Position numbers and translations under genes: made by a program
The notes under the pieces: model-generated
Database searches by the model: none
Told to the model about the DNA's origin: nothing
What the model saw: only the letters and a program-made list of their open reading frames with translations
Part shown: positions 18,573-27,471 of the stretch, one piece after another
Numbering within the stretch: the stretch's first letter is position 1
Layout of the letters: every line of letters begins with the position of its first letter
Assembly: GCF_007754155.1 (NCBI RefSeq)
Contig: NZ_CP037423.1
Span: 10,412,938-10,476,937 of the forward strand
Reading direction: 5' to 3'
From: Stieleria neptunia
GTDB lineage: Bacteria; Planctomycetota; Planctomycetia; Pirellulales; Pirellulaceae
DNA: 64,000 nt

Positions 18573-20110
18573 TCCGATCGGATCGCGATGCTGCTGCAAC
18601 CAACCGTCATGAGCTTGTGATGCCAGATTCCGAGGAGCCGGGAAAACGAATCAGCGACCAGCAAATCCAAACGGTCTGCCTGATGGTCTTAGCCGGTGTC
18701 GCGGGAATCTACATGATGTATTGGCTGCGACCGGTGCTGGTGCCGTTCGTCGTGGCCTGTTTCATTGTCAGCGGCGTCGGCCCGATCCTGACGTATCTGG
18801 AAAATCGGTTCAACGTTTCGCGCGTCGTTGCCGCCGGGATGGCGTTCCTGTTGGGGGTCGGCCTGATGGGCATGTTCGGGCTGACGCTCTCGTTTTCGAT
18901 CATCGATCTGGCAAAGAACAAAGAAGAATACCGAACCCGTGTCCGGCAATTGGTGGACAAGGTCGACGACAAGCTTTCATTCGAACCGCTCTCGCTGAAG
19001 AAGTTTGTCGGCGACAAGTTTTCCAACGAAGACGGTGAATCCATCCGTTCCGACGGCGGGGGTCTTGCCCAGGCTCCGCCGGACGCGACCGCCAATGGCA
19101 ATGCGGCGATTGAATCCACGCCGCCAGCCGAACCGGTCGAACCGGCCGCGTCCCCTGAATCGCCAGCGGATGCTGAATCTGCAGGGGCCCCAGAATCTGC
19201 AGGGGATGCTGAGTCCCCAGCGGATCTTGTTCCCGGCGCGACCCTCGATTCTGGCGCCGCAACGGTGGACTCGCCGGCCGATCCCGCACCTCCATCGACT
19301 GCCACATCGGACTCCGACGTGGCGTCCGCATCGGCGGCAGACGCCGACGCGGATGCTGAAGAAGTGGATGCTGAAGAAAGCGAACCACTGCCGCTGCTGG
19401 AAACCCCGACCGTTCAAATCCGCGCACGGAGTGTTCCGGTGGAATCCGGGCGGATGAAAGAAGCCACCGAATTGGTCGACGCCTTTGTCCGCGACGGCAT
19501 CTCGGTCGTATTGCAGGCGTTCTTGAGCCTGGTGTCCACCAGCATCGTCGTTCTGATCTATGTGTTCTTTCTGTTGCTGGGTAAATCGTCTTACGCCCAA
19601 ACCGCGACGTTGCGCGAAATCGACACGCAAATCCGCGGCTACCTGTCGTTGAAGACCGTGATCTCCATCGGCACCGGCGCCGTGTTCGGTCTCACGTTGC
19701 GGATGTTTGGTGTTCCGATGGCATTGTCGTTCGGTGTGCTCGCGTTCCTGTTGAACTTCATCCCCAACATCGGACCGATCGTCGCCAGTTTGTTGCCGAT
19801 CCCGTTGATCTTGTTGGATCCCTCGGGCAATCTTGTTTGGATGGTCTCGGTGATCGTGGCGACGTCGGCCATTCAAATCCTCAGTGGCAATGTGGTCGAA
19901 CCGAAGTTGATGGGCAACTCGTCGGACCTGCACCCCGTCACGATCCTGTTAGGATTGATGTTCTGGGGCATGATGTGGGGCATCATCGGAATGTTTTTGG
20001 CGACGCCGATCACCGCGGCGATCAAGATCGTGCTGGAACGTTTCGAGCCGACGCGTCAAATCGCAAACATCATGGCCGGCCGGCTGGAAAGCCCCGCTGC
20101 CGCTCCGTAA
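18569..20110 (+). CDS. AI-2E family transporter (PerM/TqsA type) with acidic linker insert
   Basis: 513 residues using the GTG at 18569 that overlaps the preceding stop by four bases; the ATG at 18620 would remove 17 residues. Helices near residues 35-70 (TVCLMVLAGVAGIYMMYW; VLVPFVVACFIVSGVGPILTYLE) and 85-110 are followed by a soluble part, which here is interrupted between about residues 155 and 285 by a low-complexity Ala/Pro/Glu/Ser/Asp run. The membrane domain resumes (VVLQAFLSLVSTSIVVLIYVFFLLLG) with the family hallmarks FLLNFIPNIGPIVASLLPIPLILLD and GNVVEPKLMGNSSDLHPVTILLGLMFWGMMWGIIGMFLATPI. Members export small molecules or ions; AI-2 itself is only one proposed substrate. Confidence 0.9.
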   Translation: MIRSDRDAAATNRHELVMPDSEEPGKRISDQQIQTVCLMVLAGVAGIYMMYWLRPVLVPFVVACFIVSGVGPILTYLENRFNVSRVVAAGMAFLLGVGLMGMFGLTLSFSIIDLAKNKEEYRTRVRQLVDKVDDKLSFEPLSLKKFVGDKFSNEDGESIRSDGGGLAQAPPDATANGNAAIESTPPAEPVEPAASPESPADAESAGAPESAGDAESPADLVPGATLDSGAATVDSPADPAPPSTATSDSDVASASAADADADAEEVDAEESEPLPLLETPTVQIRARSVPVESGRMKEATELVDAFVRDGISVVLQAFLSLVSTSIVVLIYVFFLLLGKSSYAQTATLREIDTQIRGYLSLKTVISIGTGAVFGLTLRMFGVPMALSFGVLAFLLNFIPNIGPIVASLLPIPLILLDPSGNLVWMVSVIVATSAIQILSGNVVEPKLMGNSSDLHPVTILLGLMFWGMMWGIIGMFLATPITAAIKIVLERFEPTRQIANIMAGRLESPAAAP

Positions 20111-20310
20111 TGCCGCCGCTCCGTAATGCTGTCAACCAAACCGCGTGACCAACGACGATCTCCCAGCGGGCAATCGAAGCCACTTCCCCTTCAAATCAAA
20201 AACTTTGCTTTTTGCGTGACGTTTCACTGAAGTTTTCCACCTTGACTACAGAGAGGACGATCACAAACCAGTCGCCGTTTCATCTGGCGAGCAAACACGG
20301 AGGAGTCGGC

Positions 20311-20541
20311 ATGTTGGTTCTGTCACGAAAGATCGGTGAGGAGATTCTGCTGGGCGACGAGATCAGGATCGTGGTCACCCGAGTGTCGCGCAGCCGAGTG
20401 AGTCTCGCCATCGATGCTCCGACGGGCGTTTCCGTCCGACGAAGCGAACTGGATCGCTCCACGCCGAACGCGTTCGTCGGCGCGGTTGTTCCCGATCGAC
20501 ACCTCGTCATGTTGGACGACAATGCACCGCTGACGGCGTGA
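20311..20541 (+). CDS. csrA: Carbon storage regulator CsrA
   Basis: 76 residues from the ATG at 20311, with an excellent ribosome site (ACGGAGGAG) 7 bases before it. The sequence is canonical: MLVLSRKIGEEILLGDEIRIVVTRVSRSRVSLAIDAPTGVSVRRSEL, covering both RNA-binding edges (LxRK near residue 4-7 and the VRRSEL segment near residues 42-47). CsrA dimers bind GGA-containing hairpins in mRNA leaders and alter translation or stability. The C-terminal 28 residues are a less conserved tail. It stands alone, not next to fliW or flagellar genes, so its RNA targets cannot be read from context. Confidence 0.95.
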   Translation: MLVLSRKIGEEILLGDEIRIVVTRVSRSRVSLAIDAPTGVSVRRSELDRSTPNAFVGAVVPDRHLVMLDDNAPLTA

Positions 20542-20812
20542 ATCATCCGTGCGTTGCAAACGCATACGGGCGTAAACCGACAGCCCGCGAGCGGACGACT
20601 GCGTCGCGACCGCTCGGATTTGACTTGGGAGTTTGGAGAGAAGAGACTATCGAGGGGAATCCTGTGCGATCCGCCTTCCCCAGGGAAGCTCACCCTGCGG
20701 TTGTCGGCCGCGCCCCACTGGAATTGATGTGCCGAGAGAGCCGTCAATCGGTGGCGGAGCGCGAGATCGATCCCAACGTCTAGAGTCAATCGTCCAAACA
20801 TTGGGATTCAAC

Positions 20813-22456
20813 ATGATTCAAATCCTTGCTTCGATTCCGGCAGCTTTCCGCCGGTCATTCTCGCGTCTCGTGCAGCACCGAACGACGACGTGGGGCACCT
20901 TGGTCGCTGCCGCCTTGCTGACGCATGCCCTCGCTGTCCCGGCCCTTCAAGCCGAGTCGGTTCGTCCCAACATTCTGGTCATCTATACCGATGACCAAGG
21001 CTTTGGGGACGCCAGTTGTTTGAATCCGGACGCCAAGTTCAAAACGCCGAATCTGGATCGATTGGCCGCCGAAGGGATCTCGTTCACCAACGGGCATTCC
21101 TCCGATTCGGTCTGCACGCCGTCGCGCTACGGTTTGCTGACGGGGCGTTATTCGTGGCGGACGACGCTGAAAACAGGCGTGATGGGCGCCGAAGGCGAAT
21201 GCTTGATCAAAGACGGACGGACCACGATCGCGTCGATGCTTCGAGACAACGGATACGCGACCGCGATGGTCGGCAAATGGCACCTCGGCATGGATTTCCC
21301 GGGAACGAATCACAAGACCCGTGATTGGTCCCAGCCGACCCGCGACATGCCCCTGGACAAAGGCTTCGAGTACTTCTTTGGCGTCCCCGCGTCGCTCAAC
21401 TACGGCGTGCTGGCATGGTTCGAAGGCCGACACGCCGAAGTGCCGCCGACGGTCTTCACCACCAAGAAGCCGAACGCACGGCACATGGACTATCGAATCA
21501 TGCCGCCCTACCAGCCGACTCCCGAAGCGACGAAACAGGTGCTCGGAAAGCAGGGCATGGAGGTCGCGCCGGACTTTATCGACAACCAGTGTTTGACACG
21601 ATTCACCGACACCGCGATCGAGTGGATGAAGGGCCACACCTCGGGCTCAAGTTCTGAAAAGCCGTTCTTCCTGTACCTGCCGTTGACATCACCGCACTAC
21701 CCGGTGTGCCCGTTGCCCGAGTTCCACGGCCAAGGTGACTGCGGCGGCTACGGCGAATTTGTGATCGAGACCGATCACCACGTCGGCCGCATCCTCACGT
21801 TTCTCGACGATGCCGACTTGGCGGACGACACCCTGATCGTGTTCACCAGCGACAACGGTCCGGAAAGCTCTTGGAAGCAACGCATCAAAGCATTCGGTCA
21901 CCGCAGTAATTTCCGCTATCGCGAAGGCAAACGTTCGATCTACGAAGGCGGCCATCGCGTGCCGTTCTTTGTCCGCTGGCCCGCGGGGATCTCGTCGCCG
22001 GGACGCAGCTGGCATCGGCCGGTGGGGCAAATCGATCTGTTGGCGACGTTCGCCGATCTTCTCGACATCGACTTGCAACCCGATGAGGGTGTCGACAGCC
22101 ACAGCTTTGCGACCGTGCTGGTGAACCCTGTCAGCAACCGCCACCGATTGCCGCTGATCAACCACGCCATCAACGGTCGGTTCGCGATCACCGAAGACAA
22201 GTGGAAACTGGTCTTGCCCCACGGTCGATCCGACGCCGAACTGTACGATCTGGAAAACGATCCCGGCGAGACAACCGACGTGCTCGCCGAACACATGACA
22301 ATCGCCAAGGATCTGCAAGCCAAAGCGACGCAAATCGTCCTCCGCGGACGGACGACCGAGGGTCCGAACCAACCCAACGACACGGGGTATTGGGACGATC
22401 TAAAATGGATCTCGGCCGAGCAATACGAACAGGCGGCGGGCCAAAGCGGCCGGTGA
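20813..22456 (+). CDS. Arylsulfatase family protein (type I sulfatase)
   Basis: 547 residues from the ATG at 20813; the frame is open to 20633 without protein character. A long basic signal peptide ends at AVPALQAES. The metal-binding N-terminal motif is NILVIYTDDQGFGD. The formylglycine motif is CTPSRYGLLTGR (C-x-P-S-R), and GKWHLGMDF supplies the next conserved block; VFTSDNGPESSWKQR carries the distal DN pair of the calcium site. These mark a periplasmic or secreted sulfate ester hydrolase needing an FGE-type maturase, which is not in the window. The substrate is unknown; marine polysaccharides are usual for such bacteria. It converges on the other sulfatase across the IS4 element. Confidence 0.93.
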   Translation: MIQILASIPAAFRRSFSRLVQHRTTTWGTLVAAALLTHALAVPALQAESVRPNILVIYTDDQGFGDASCLNPDAKFKTPNLDRLAAEGISFTNGHSSDSVCTPSRYGLLTGRYSWRTTLKTGVMGAEGECLIKDGRTTIASMLRDNGYATAMVGKWHLGMDFPGTNHKTRDWSQPTRDMPLDKGFEYFFGVPASLNYGVLAWFEGRHAEVPPTVFTTKKPNARHMDYRIMPPYQPTPEATKQVLGKQGMEVAPDFIDNQCLTRFTDTAIEWMKGHTSGSSSEKPFFLYLPLTSPHYPVCPLPEFHGQGDCGGYGEFVIETDHHVGRILTFLDDADLADDTLIVFTSDNGPESSWKQRIKAFGHRSNFRYREGKRSIYEGGHRVPFFVRWPAGISSPGRSWHRPVGQIDLLATFADLLDIDLQPDEGVDSHSFATVLVNPVSNRHRLPLINHAINGRFAITEDKWKLVLPHGRSDAELYDLENDPGETTDVLAEHMTIAKDLQAKATQIVLRGRTTEGPNQPNDTGYWDDLKWISAEQYEQAAGQSGR

Positions 22457-22504
22457 AGCCGTGATCGCGTCACGCGTTCCACGTGGCGGGGACATGATGA
22501 ACTT

Positions 22505-22523
22505 AAGTGGGATAGGCTTCCAG
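22505..22523. repeat. Left part of a palindromic repeat (family E) split by the IS4 element
   Basis: AAGTGGGATAGGCTTCCAG here and the stretch 23968-24016 past the IS element together rebuild one palindrome; its last seven bases CTTCCAG (22517-22523) are duplicated at 23968-23974. Confidence 0.85.
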
Positions 22524-23967
22524 CCCAGGGCTGTAAGGGTATCCTGCTAGGTCAATCCTAGCAGTTTCGCGGTCGAAACATGAGACGAGGCTACATTCCT
22601 TGATCGGTGCGGCTTTTTCTTCTTCGGGCCGCGGACCGATTTTCTGTACTCCTTTAGGTCGATCGTCCGAGCGATCTTCTTCAGCATCGCGACGAGGCCT
22701 TTGATTGTCGTCGGAATCAATTCTGCCCACTCGTCCTCGGTGATCGCAATCAACATCCCTTCGGTTTTATCGGAGACATTTTTTGAGACGTGAAAGTGGC
22801 TGATCGCTTCCACCTCTGATTCGTCATGGGTCGCAAACAAAGCCGCAAAGATGGTTTGTCGAAGATTGAACGCGAGCAGCGACATACAAAACAGGAACGT
22901 TGCTGCTTTGGGATGACCGACACCTGATTTCTCGCAAGTGAGCGTCATCTGTAAAATATTGAACGCGGTTTCTTCTTCCCAGCGATGCCGGTAAACCTCT
23001 GCCACGTCCTTAGCCGAAACTGTGGCGGGAAGATTCGTCAACACGTGAATCTCTTCGTCGCCATCTCGCGTTGGCGAGTCCAATATGACAGTGATTCGGC
23101 GAACCACCATGGCATCTTCGGCAGCAGATAGTTTCAACGCTTGTTCGTAGACTACGCCTGTGCTGCTGCGGCCAATGCGTTTGCGTTTTCCCAGTAAAAC
23201 GCCTTTCAAACGCCCGTGCTGGCGGATCACGAAGAAGCTTTTGGATTGAGCGAGTTTGTTGAGGAATGGGACGATGCAATAATGCCGGTCCGCAATTACG
23301 ACATCATTCGGCTGGATATCATCCACGATCCGATCGCAACACGTCGACTCTTGCGCGTGGCCGTCAAGCAGCACGTACGCGCGGTCAAACACCTGTCGCT
23401 GTAGGTCAAACCTCGCGACTAGTTTACCCGGCAACGGTGCACCCTTGACGTCTCGAAGGTCTTTCAATCTTTTGTCAGACTTCGCCAAGACATTCCCATC
23501 AATACTCAAGCAACGATAACCTGGAAGCAATTCCCAGGGTGTGAACCCCATCGCGTCTTGCATTTGGATAGTCCGCTTTGCCGCGTGCGAAACGAGCGAC
23601 TCACTTACCGCTGGTTCTATGCCTCTGGTTTTGGCATAGAATGACTGTCGAGAAACGTCGAGATTCTCTTTGTGCTCCTTGTAGGCTTGATTGAAATTCT
23701 CGCTGAAATTCAAGGCCACGTCAGCGACCGTCATCGCCACTGCCTGGAATGTGGCGAGGTACTCATACTGCTTTTCTCGATTGTTATCGAAAACCAGTTG
23801 CAAATCGCTCCCGATAAAGTCCTGCGTGAGCGCCCTGGTCATGACAGCAAATGGTGCCTTGGTTACAAACCGATCAAAAACTTTCGATGACATCGCGAAC
23901 CTCCGTGTAGCGTAAAACACGGGAATACACAAAAATCGCGGTCACGCGATACCCTTACAGCCCTGGG
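22524..23967 (-). mobile_element. Intact IS4-type insertion sequence, 1444 bp
   Basis: Perfect 20-base terminal inverted repeats, CCCAGGGCTGTAAGGGTATC at 22524-22543 and its complement at 23948-23967, enclose one full transposase gene. The 7-base direct repeat CTTCCAG flanks both ends as a target-site duplication. The element lies within a family E palindrome. Together these features show a complete, probably recent insertion. Confidence 0.95.
22547..23893 (-). CDS. IS4 family transposase (DDE)
   Basis: 448 residues from the ATG at 23891-23893, which has GGAGG 9 bases upstream; the frame could extend 13 residues further but that start has no site. DDE triad context: CLSIDGNVLAKSDKR gives the first Asp, DVVIADRHYCIVPFL the second, and EVYRHRWEEETAFNILQ the Glu in a YREK-like motif (Y-R-x6-E). 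The length and spacing are normal for IS4/Tnp_1 enzymes. The gene is intact and fills most of the 1444-bp element; its stop lies 23 bases from the element end. Confidence 0.95.
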   Translation of the reverse strand: MSSKVFDRFVTKAPFAVMTRALTQDFIGSDLQLVFDNNREKQYEYLATFQAVAMTVADVALNFSENFNQAYKEHKENLDVSRQSFYAKTRGIEPAVSESLVSHAAKRTIQMQDAMGFTPWELLPGYRCLSIDGNVLAKSDKRLKDLRDVKGAPLPGKLVARFDLQRQVFDRAYVLLDGHAQESTCCDRIVDDIQPNDVVIADRHYCIVPFLNKLAQSKSFFVIRQHGRLKGVLLGKRKRIGRSSTGVVYEQALKLSAAEDAMVVRRITVILDSPTRDGDEEIHVLTNLPATVSAKDVAEVYRHRWEEETAFNILQMTLTCEKSGVGHPKAATFLFCMSLLAFNLRQTIFAALFATHDESEVEAISHFHVSKNVSDKTEGMLIAITEDEWAELIPTTIKGLVAMLKKIARTIDLKEYRKSVRGPKKKKPHRSRNVASSHVSTAKLLGLT

Positions 23968-24016
23968 CTTCCAGCCTGTCATTCCAGCATCGACAGGCTG
24001 GAAGCCTATCCCACTT
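23968..24016. repeat. Right part of the split family E palindrome
   Basis: After the duplicated CTTCCAG the palindrome continues with CCTGTCATTCCAGCATCGAC and closes with AGGCTGGAAGCCTATCCCAC. Removal of the IS and one CTTCCAG copy restores a near-perfect palindrome of about 60 bases. Confidence 0.85.
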
Positions 24017-24032
24017 ATTTCCCACACGCTAC

Positions 24033-25907
24033 CTAGTCGCGGCCATCCGATGACGACCGTGCCGGTACGACGGCGATGGAATCGATTTCGACGACGGATC
24101 CGGGTGGACCAACAAATCGCAAGTCAATTCGACGCACGGTGTCTTTCCAATCCAACGGAAAGCGCACCGTCTGCGTTGCATCGTGCATGGTGGCGGTGGC
24201 CTCGCTTTCACCGGCCATGAGTGTGACCTGGGTGCCCGGCGCCGAACGCAGATCGATGGCCAGGTCACCTTGGTTCTTGGCCGGATCGAGCTTCAATCCC
24301 TTCCGTGTGATCAGCGTTTTGCCGCCCGGAAGCCGGAAGTCGAGGAATCCCAACCGTCCCGCGATGTTGCCCACCGATGTGTCGTCGGCCGTCCAGCCTT
24401 CGGTTTGCCATCCGCCGCAATCAAACGTAAACAGCAGCCGGCCGTCGGTCGCATCGCGCCCGTTGATGCGTTCCCAGTCATCGGACAGACCATCGCCATC
24501 GCTGTCCGAGCGGACGACTTCGTACTCCGGATTCACCCCTTCGCCCCATTTTTGTCCGTTGGCTTGAAACGCCAACTCGGCGAGCGGCTCTTCGTCGATG
24601 CCCTTGTCCCCGGCGGCGATCCACTGGTCGAGCAGCTTGCGATGACGCTCGATCTCGTCACGGTATTGGGGATCCTCGATCAGGTTATTGACCTGGCTGG
24701 GGTCCGCTTTGACGTCATAAAACTCTTCGGCCGGGCGCTCGCCGAAATAGATTTCCGTCAACTTCGGCGACAGTTCGCCGGACTGATAAAGCTGGTGCAG
24801 GTTTTGCAGGAACGGTCGCTTGTCTCGGTACTGGGGCTGCAGAAAAATACGATCGGTCTTGAAATTGCGCGTGTAACGAAACCGGTCGGTGCGAATCGTG
24901 CGGACACGATCGATGGTGTGATCCAGCCGATCTTTGGCGGCCGCCACAAAGCTGCGCGGGACGACGACTTCGGCGAACAGATCCTGGCCTTCGTACCAAT
25001 CGGGCTTGTCGATTCCGGCCCAGGCAAGCGTGGTCGCGGACAGGTCCAGCAGATCGACCAGATCATCGCGCACGCAGGGCGATGGCACATAAGGCGACGG
25101 ACCGGCGATGATGAACGGAACGTGCAACCCGCCTTCGGTCGGCATCTGTTTGTGTCGCACCAGATTGTTTGCGCCGTGGTCGCCGAAGTAAACGACAATC
25201 GTGCTGTCAGCCAAGCCCGATTCTTGGAGCCCCTTGAGCACGGTTCCGATGAAGTCGTCGTCTTTGCGAATCGCGTCGTAGTGCTGTGCGACCGTTTCGC
25301 GATAGAGTTGGTTTTGCGGATAGTCCGGCGGGACGGTGACGGACTGTGGATCCGTCTTTCGATCCGCGGGGAACTTGGTCGTGTTGTTTTTGCCGCCGGC
25401 CGTTTGGATCTGGCCAAAGAACGGTTGGTTTGTTTTCAGCTGCTGCCAATCGATCGCATTGCGATTTTTCGATTGCAGCGAATAAGTCGCCGCCTGGTCC
25501 CAGACAAAGTTGTAATCGTCCTTGCCGATGTTAAAGGTGAAGTAGCCGTTCTCTTTGACCAACTGGGGCAACAGTTTCATGTTCTCGGGCAGATTGATTT
25601 TGGCCGGGCCGCGGCTGGAACGATGTTCGTGTGCCCCGAAACGAATCTGATTCATCCCGCCCATGATGGCCGATCGACAAGCCGAGCAAACCGGTGCCGG
25701 AACATAGGCCCTGGAAAACCGCACGCCACGCTCGGCAAGCGAATCAATGTTCGGCGTCTGACCTTGATTGACAGGGTCGCCGTAGCAACCGATCCACGGC
25801 GAAGTGTCTTCGGCGAACAGCCACAAGATGTTGGGACGATCTTTCGCGACAACAACTTGGGTGAACGTTGCCAGCGTGGTCAGGATCGCGAGACGAAGCG
25901 GGTTCAT
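24033..25907 (-). CDS. Sulfatase (heparan N-sulfatase-like) with C-terminal extension
   Basis: 624 residues with an N-terminal signal peptide (LRLAILTTLATFTQVVVA). The sulfatase domain covers about residues 22-450: NILWLFAEDTSPWIGCYGD binds calcium, VCSACRSAIMGG is the formylglycine motif in its C-x-A-x-R form, and VVYFGDHGANNLVRHKQ carries the distal Asp-His. The C-S-A-C-R form and TSPWIGCYGD opening resemble heparan N-sulfatase-type enzymes. After it comes an Asp-rich calcium repeat (SDSDGDGLSDDWERINGRD, near residue 475) and a beta-rich C-terminal domain of about 130 residues that may bind carbohydrate. An 800-residue open frame on the opposite strand is a codon-bias shadow. Confidence 0.92.
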   Translation of the reverse strand: MNPLRLAILTTLATFTQVVVAKDRPNILWLFAEDTSPWIGCYGDPVNQGQTPNIDSLAERGVRFSRAYVPAPVCSACRSAIMGGMNQIRFGAHEHRSSRGPAKINLPENMKLLPQLVKENGYFTFNIGKDDYNFVWDQAATYSLQSKNRNAIDWQQLKTNQPFFGQIQTAGGKNNTTKFPADRKTDPQSVTVPPDYPQNQLYRETVAQHYDAIRKDDDFIGTVLKGLQESGLADSTIVVYFGDHGANNLVRHKQMPTEGGLHVPFIIAGPSPYVPSPCVRDDLVDLLDLSATTLAWAGIDKPDWYEGQDLFAEVVVPRSFVAAAKDRLDHTIDRVRTIRTDRFRYTRNFKTDRIFLQPQYRDKRPFLQNLHQLYQSGELSPKLTEIYFGERPAEEFYDVKADPSQVNNLIEDPQYRDEIERHRKLLDQWIAAGDKGIDEEPLAELAFQANGQKWGEGVNPEYEVVRSDSDGDGLSDDWERINGRDATDGRLLFTFDCGGWQTEGWTADDTSVGNIAGRLGFLDFRLPGGKTLITRKGLKLDPAKNQGDLAIDLRSAPGTQVTLMAGESEATATMHDATQTVRFPLDWKDTVRRIDLRFVGPPGSVVEIDSIAVVPARSSSDGRD

Positions 25908-26270
25908 GGTGATGCCGGGTGCGGGCGTTGGTTGCGTCGGTCAATCTTTCACGATGGAAGACCGTGCATGGTATTCCAGTTTGCCCTGGCGTGCAAAGAA
26001 TCACGGGCGTGGTCGCTCCTCAGGTGGGCCGGTCACAAGACTGGGTTTGAACGGATCCTGTCAGACGGTTCCAGTTTCTCAGACCCAGGCGAACTCGAGC
26101 TGGCTGGCAGCAGGCCGGTCCGATTCGGCCGCGGCCTCCTCTGCACTTTCTTGTTCACATTTCGCACGACCAGGCGTACCAAGTGCGAAAAACCGTCACC
26201 CATCGCAGCGTCCGAGCTATCCCCGAGGACGTCGCTACTTTTACTGCAGGATTTGGCAACCGATTTAGAT

Positions 26271-26612
26271 TCTCTCCCCCTGGGGGTTCTTCGTGGATTT
26301 AAATGGCTAATCACTCAGGACCCAGGTTTTTTGAGGCATTGCTGCGATGTCCGAATGGGTGTTGGACGACAACCGCTCGGTTCAAACGCCCCTCCGGCGA
26401 CGCGGGCCGGTGGAGGGCACGAAGCACCTTCGCCGCATCGCAGACCAGGTGATTCCGAGGCGGGTTGCTCCTCCGCAGAGCCCGTCTCCGCTACAGCTGG
26501 CTTCGCCATCAGACCGAACAGAACCATCGGACATCGCAGTCATCCCTCAAAAAACCTTTCCCGAGTAACCGAGAGCAGCCACTAAAATCCGCGAAGAACC
26601 CCCTGGGAGAGA
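26271..26612. repeat. Large imperfect inverted repeat, arms about 84 bases
   Basis: The left arm (26271-26354) and right arm (26527-26612) pair in two strong blocks: 26271-26308 with 26577-26612, and 26325-26354 with 26527-26556 (CCTCAAAAAACC in the right arm). A 172-base GC-rich centre separates them. No reading frame of substance spans it. It may be a non-autonomous mobile element or a structured RNA. Confidence 0.75.
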
Positions 26613-26712
26613 CGGCGTTTGCGCAGCAAGCAAACGCCAGAGAGGGCCAGCGGCTCGCGAAAGTCTTGACGGCTTCCGCGACGATCAATTCCGCCACTTA
26701 TACAATTGACGC

Positions 26713-27420
26713 CCCGAAGGGATCACAGCGAGTAGCCGGAGGTCAGCGAAGCGCCACCTCCGGGCAACGCCCTCAATCCTCCCCTCGACCCCGGACGGGG
26801 TCGCAGCGAATCCCGACACCCCGCCGTGTTCAGCCGCCCGCTCAATGGCCCCGCCAAATTCCGACCGGAAAATCGGTAGCGATCACTGTCCGCAAGCCGT
26901 TTTCCGACCCACAGAACGCAGCAGGAAGGTAGGAAAATTTGGGGCAGGAAAACGGATGCCCGAAAAACGACACACCCGGCAAACACCCGGCTCTCTTTTC
27001 CTACCCCAAATTTTCCTACCTCCATCTCCAGCCGATGCTTCCTCCGCGATTCATCATCAGAATCCCCGCTCCTCTTCGCGTTGAAAAAGTTGGCGAAGAC
27101 GCCAATACAAACTCTCGAAAGGCCCCACCTGACGCCGCCCGGCCCCGACGAACGATCTGCCACTTCAAACACCCTCCGCCACACGACGCGAGTGACGGGA
27201 CAGTCATCCGCCGCAGGATCACACGATGGGCCACAAGAGATCGAGACGCTTGTCGCACCGCAACGCGGACGACCTACGGCCAGAGGATTTGAGACGCGGG
27301 CGTTAGCCTTACGGACCGGAGTCCCACGCAATCCCGCCCCACCGCGACCGCACGTCAACCGTTGAAGCGGTATACGATTCGATTAAGTCAACGCTACGGA
27401 TCACGTGGTCGCCGCGAGCG
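26713..27420. repeat. Long direct repeat R, copy 1
   Basis: 26713-27095 aligns at roughly 90 percent identity, by eye, with 28568-28939; after a more divergent, longer spacer, 27336-27420 aligns with about 29009-29096. Inside it an exact 18-base hairpin pair (26927-26944 and 27004-27021, containing GGAAAATTTGGGG) surrounds 59 bases. The copy ends about 50 bases after the stop of the minus-strand gene 27472-28155. No gene in it; short frames are not shared between the copies. Confidence 0.85.
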
Positions 27421-27471
27421 ATCCTCCACGTCAGTAACCACGACTCGGCGTGCATCCGATTGTGATGCCAT

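Noticed and set aside
24183..26585. 800-residue plus-strand open frame opposite the second sulfatase
   Set aside because: It is antisense to a sulfatase with complete catalytic motifs, is Arg/Gln/Asp-rich without any domain, and arises from GC-rich codon bias; its last part crosses a non-coding inverted repeat.
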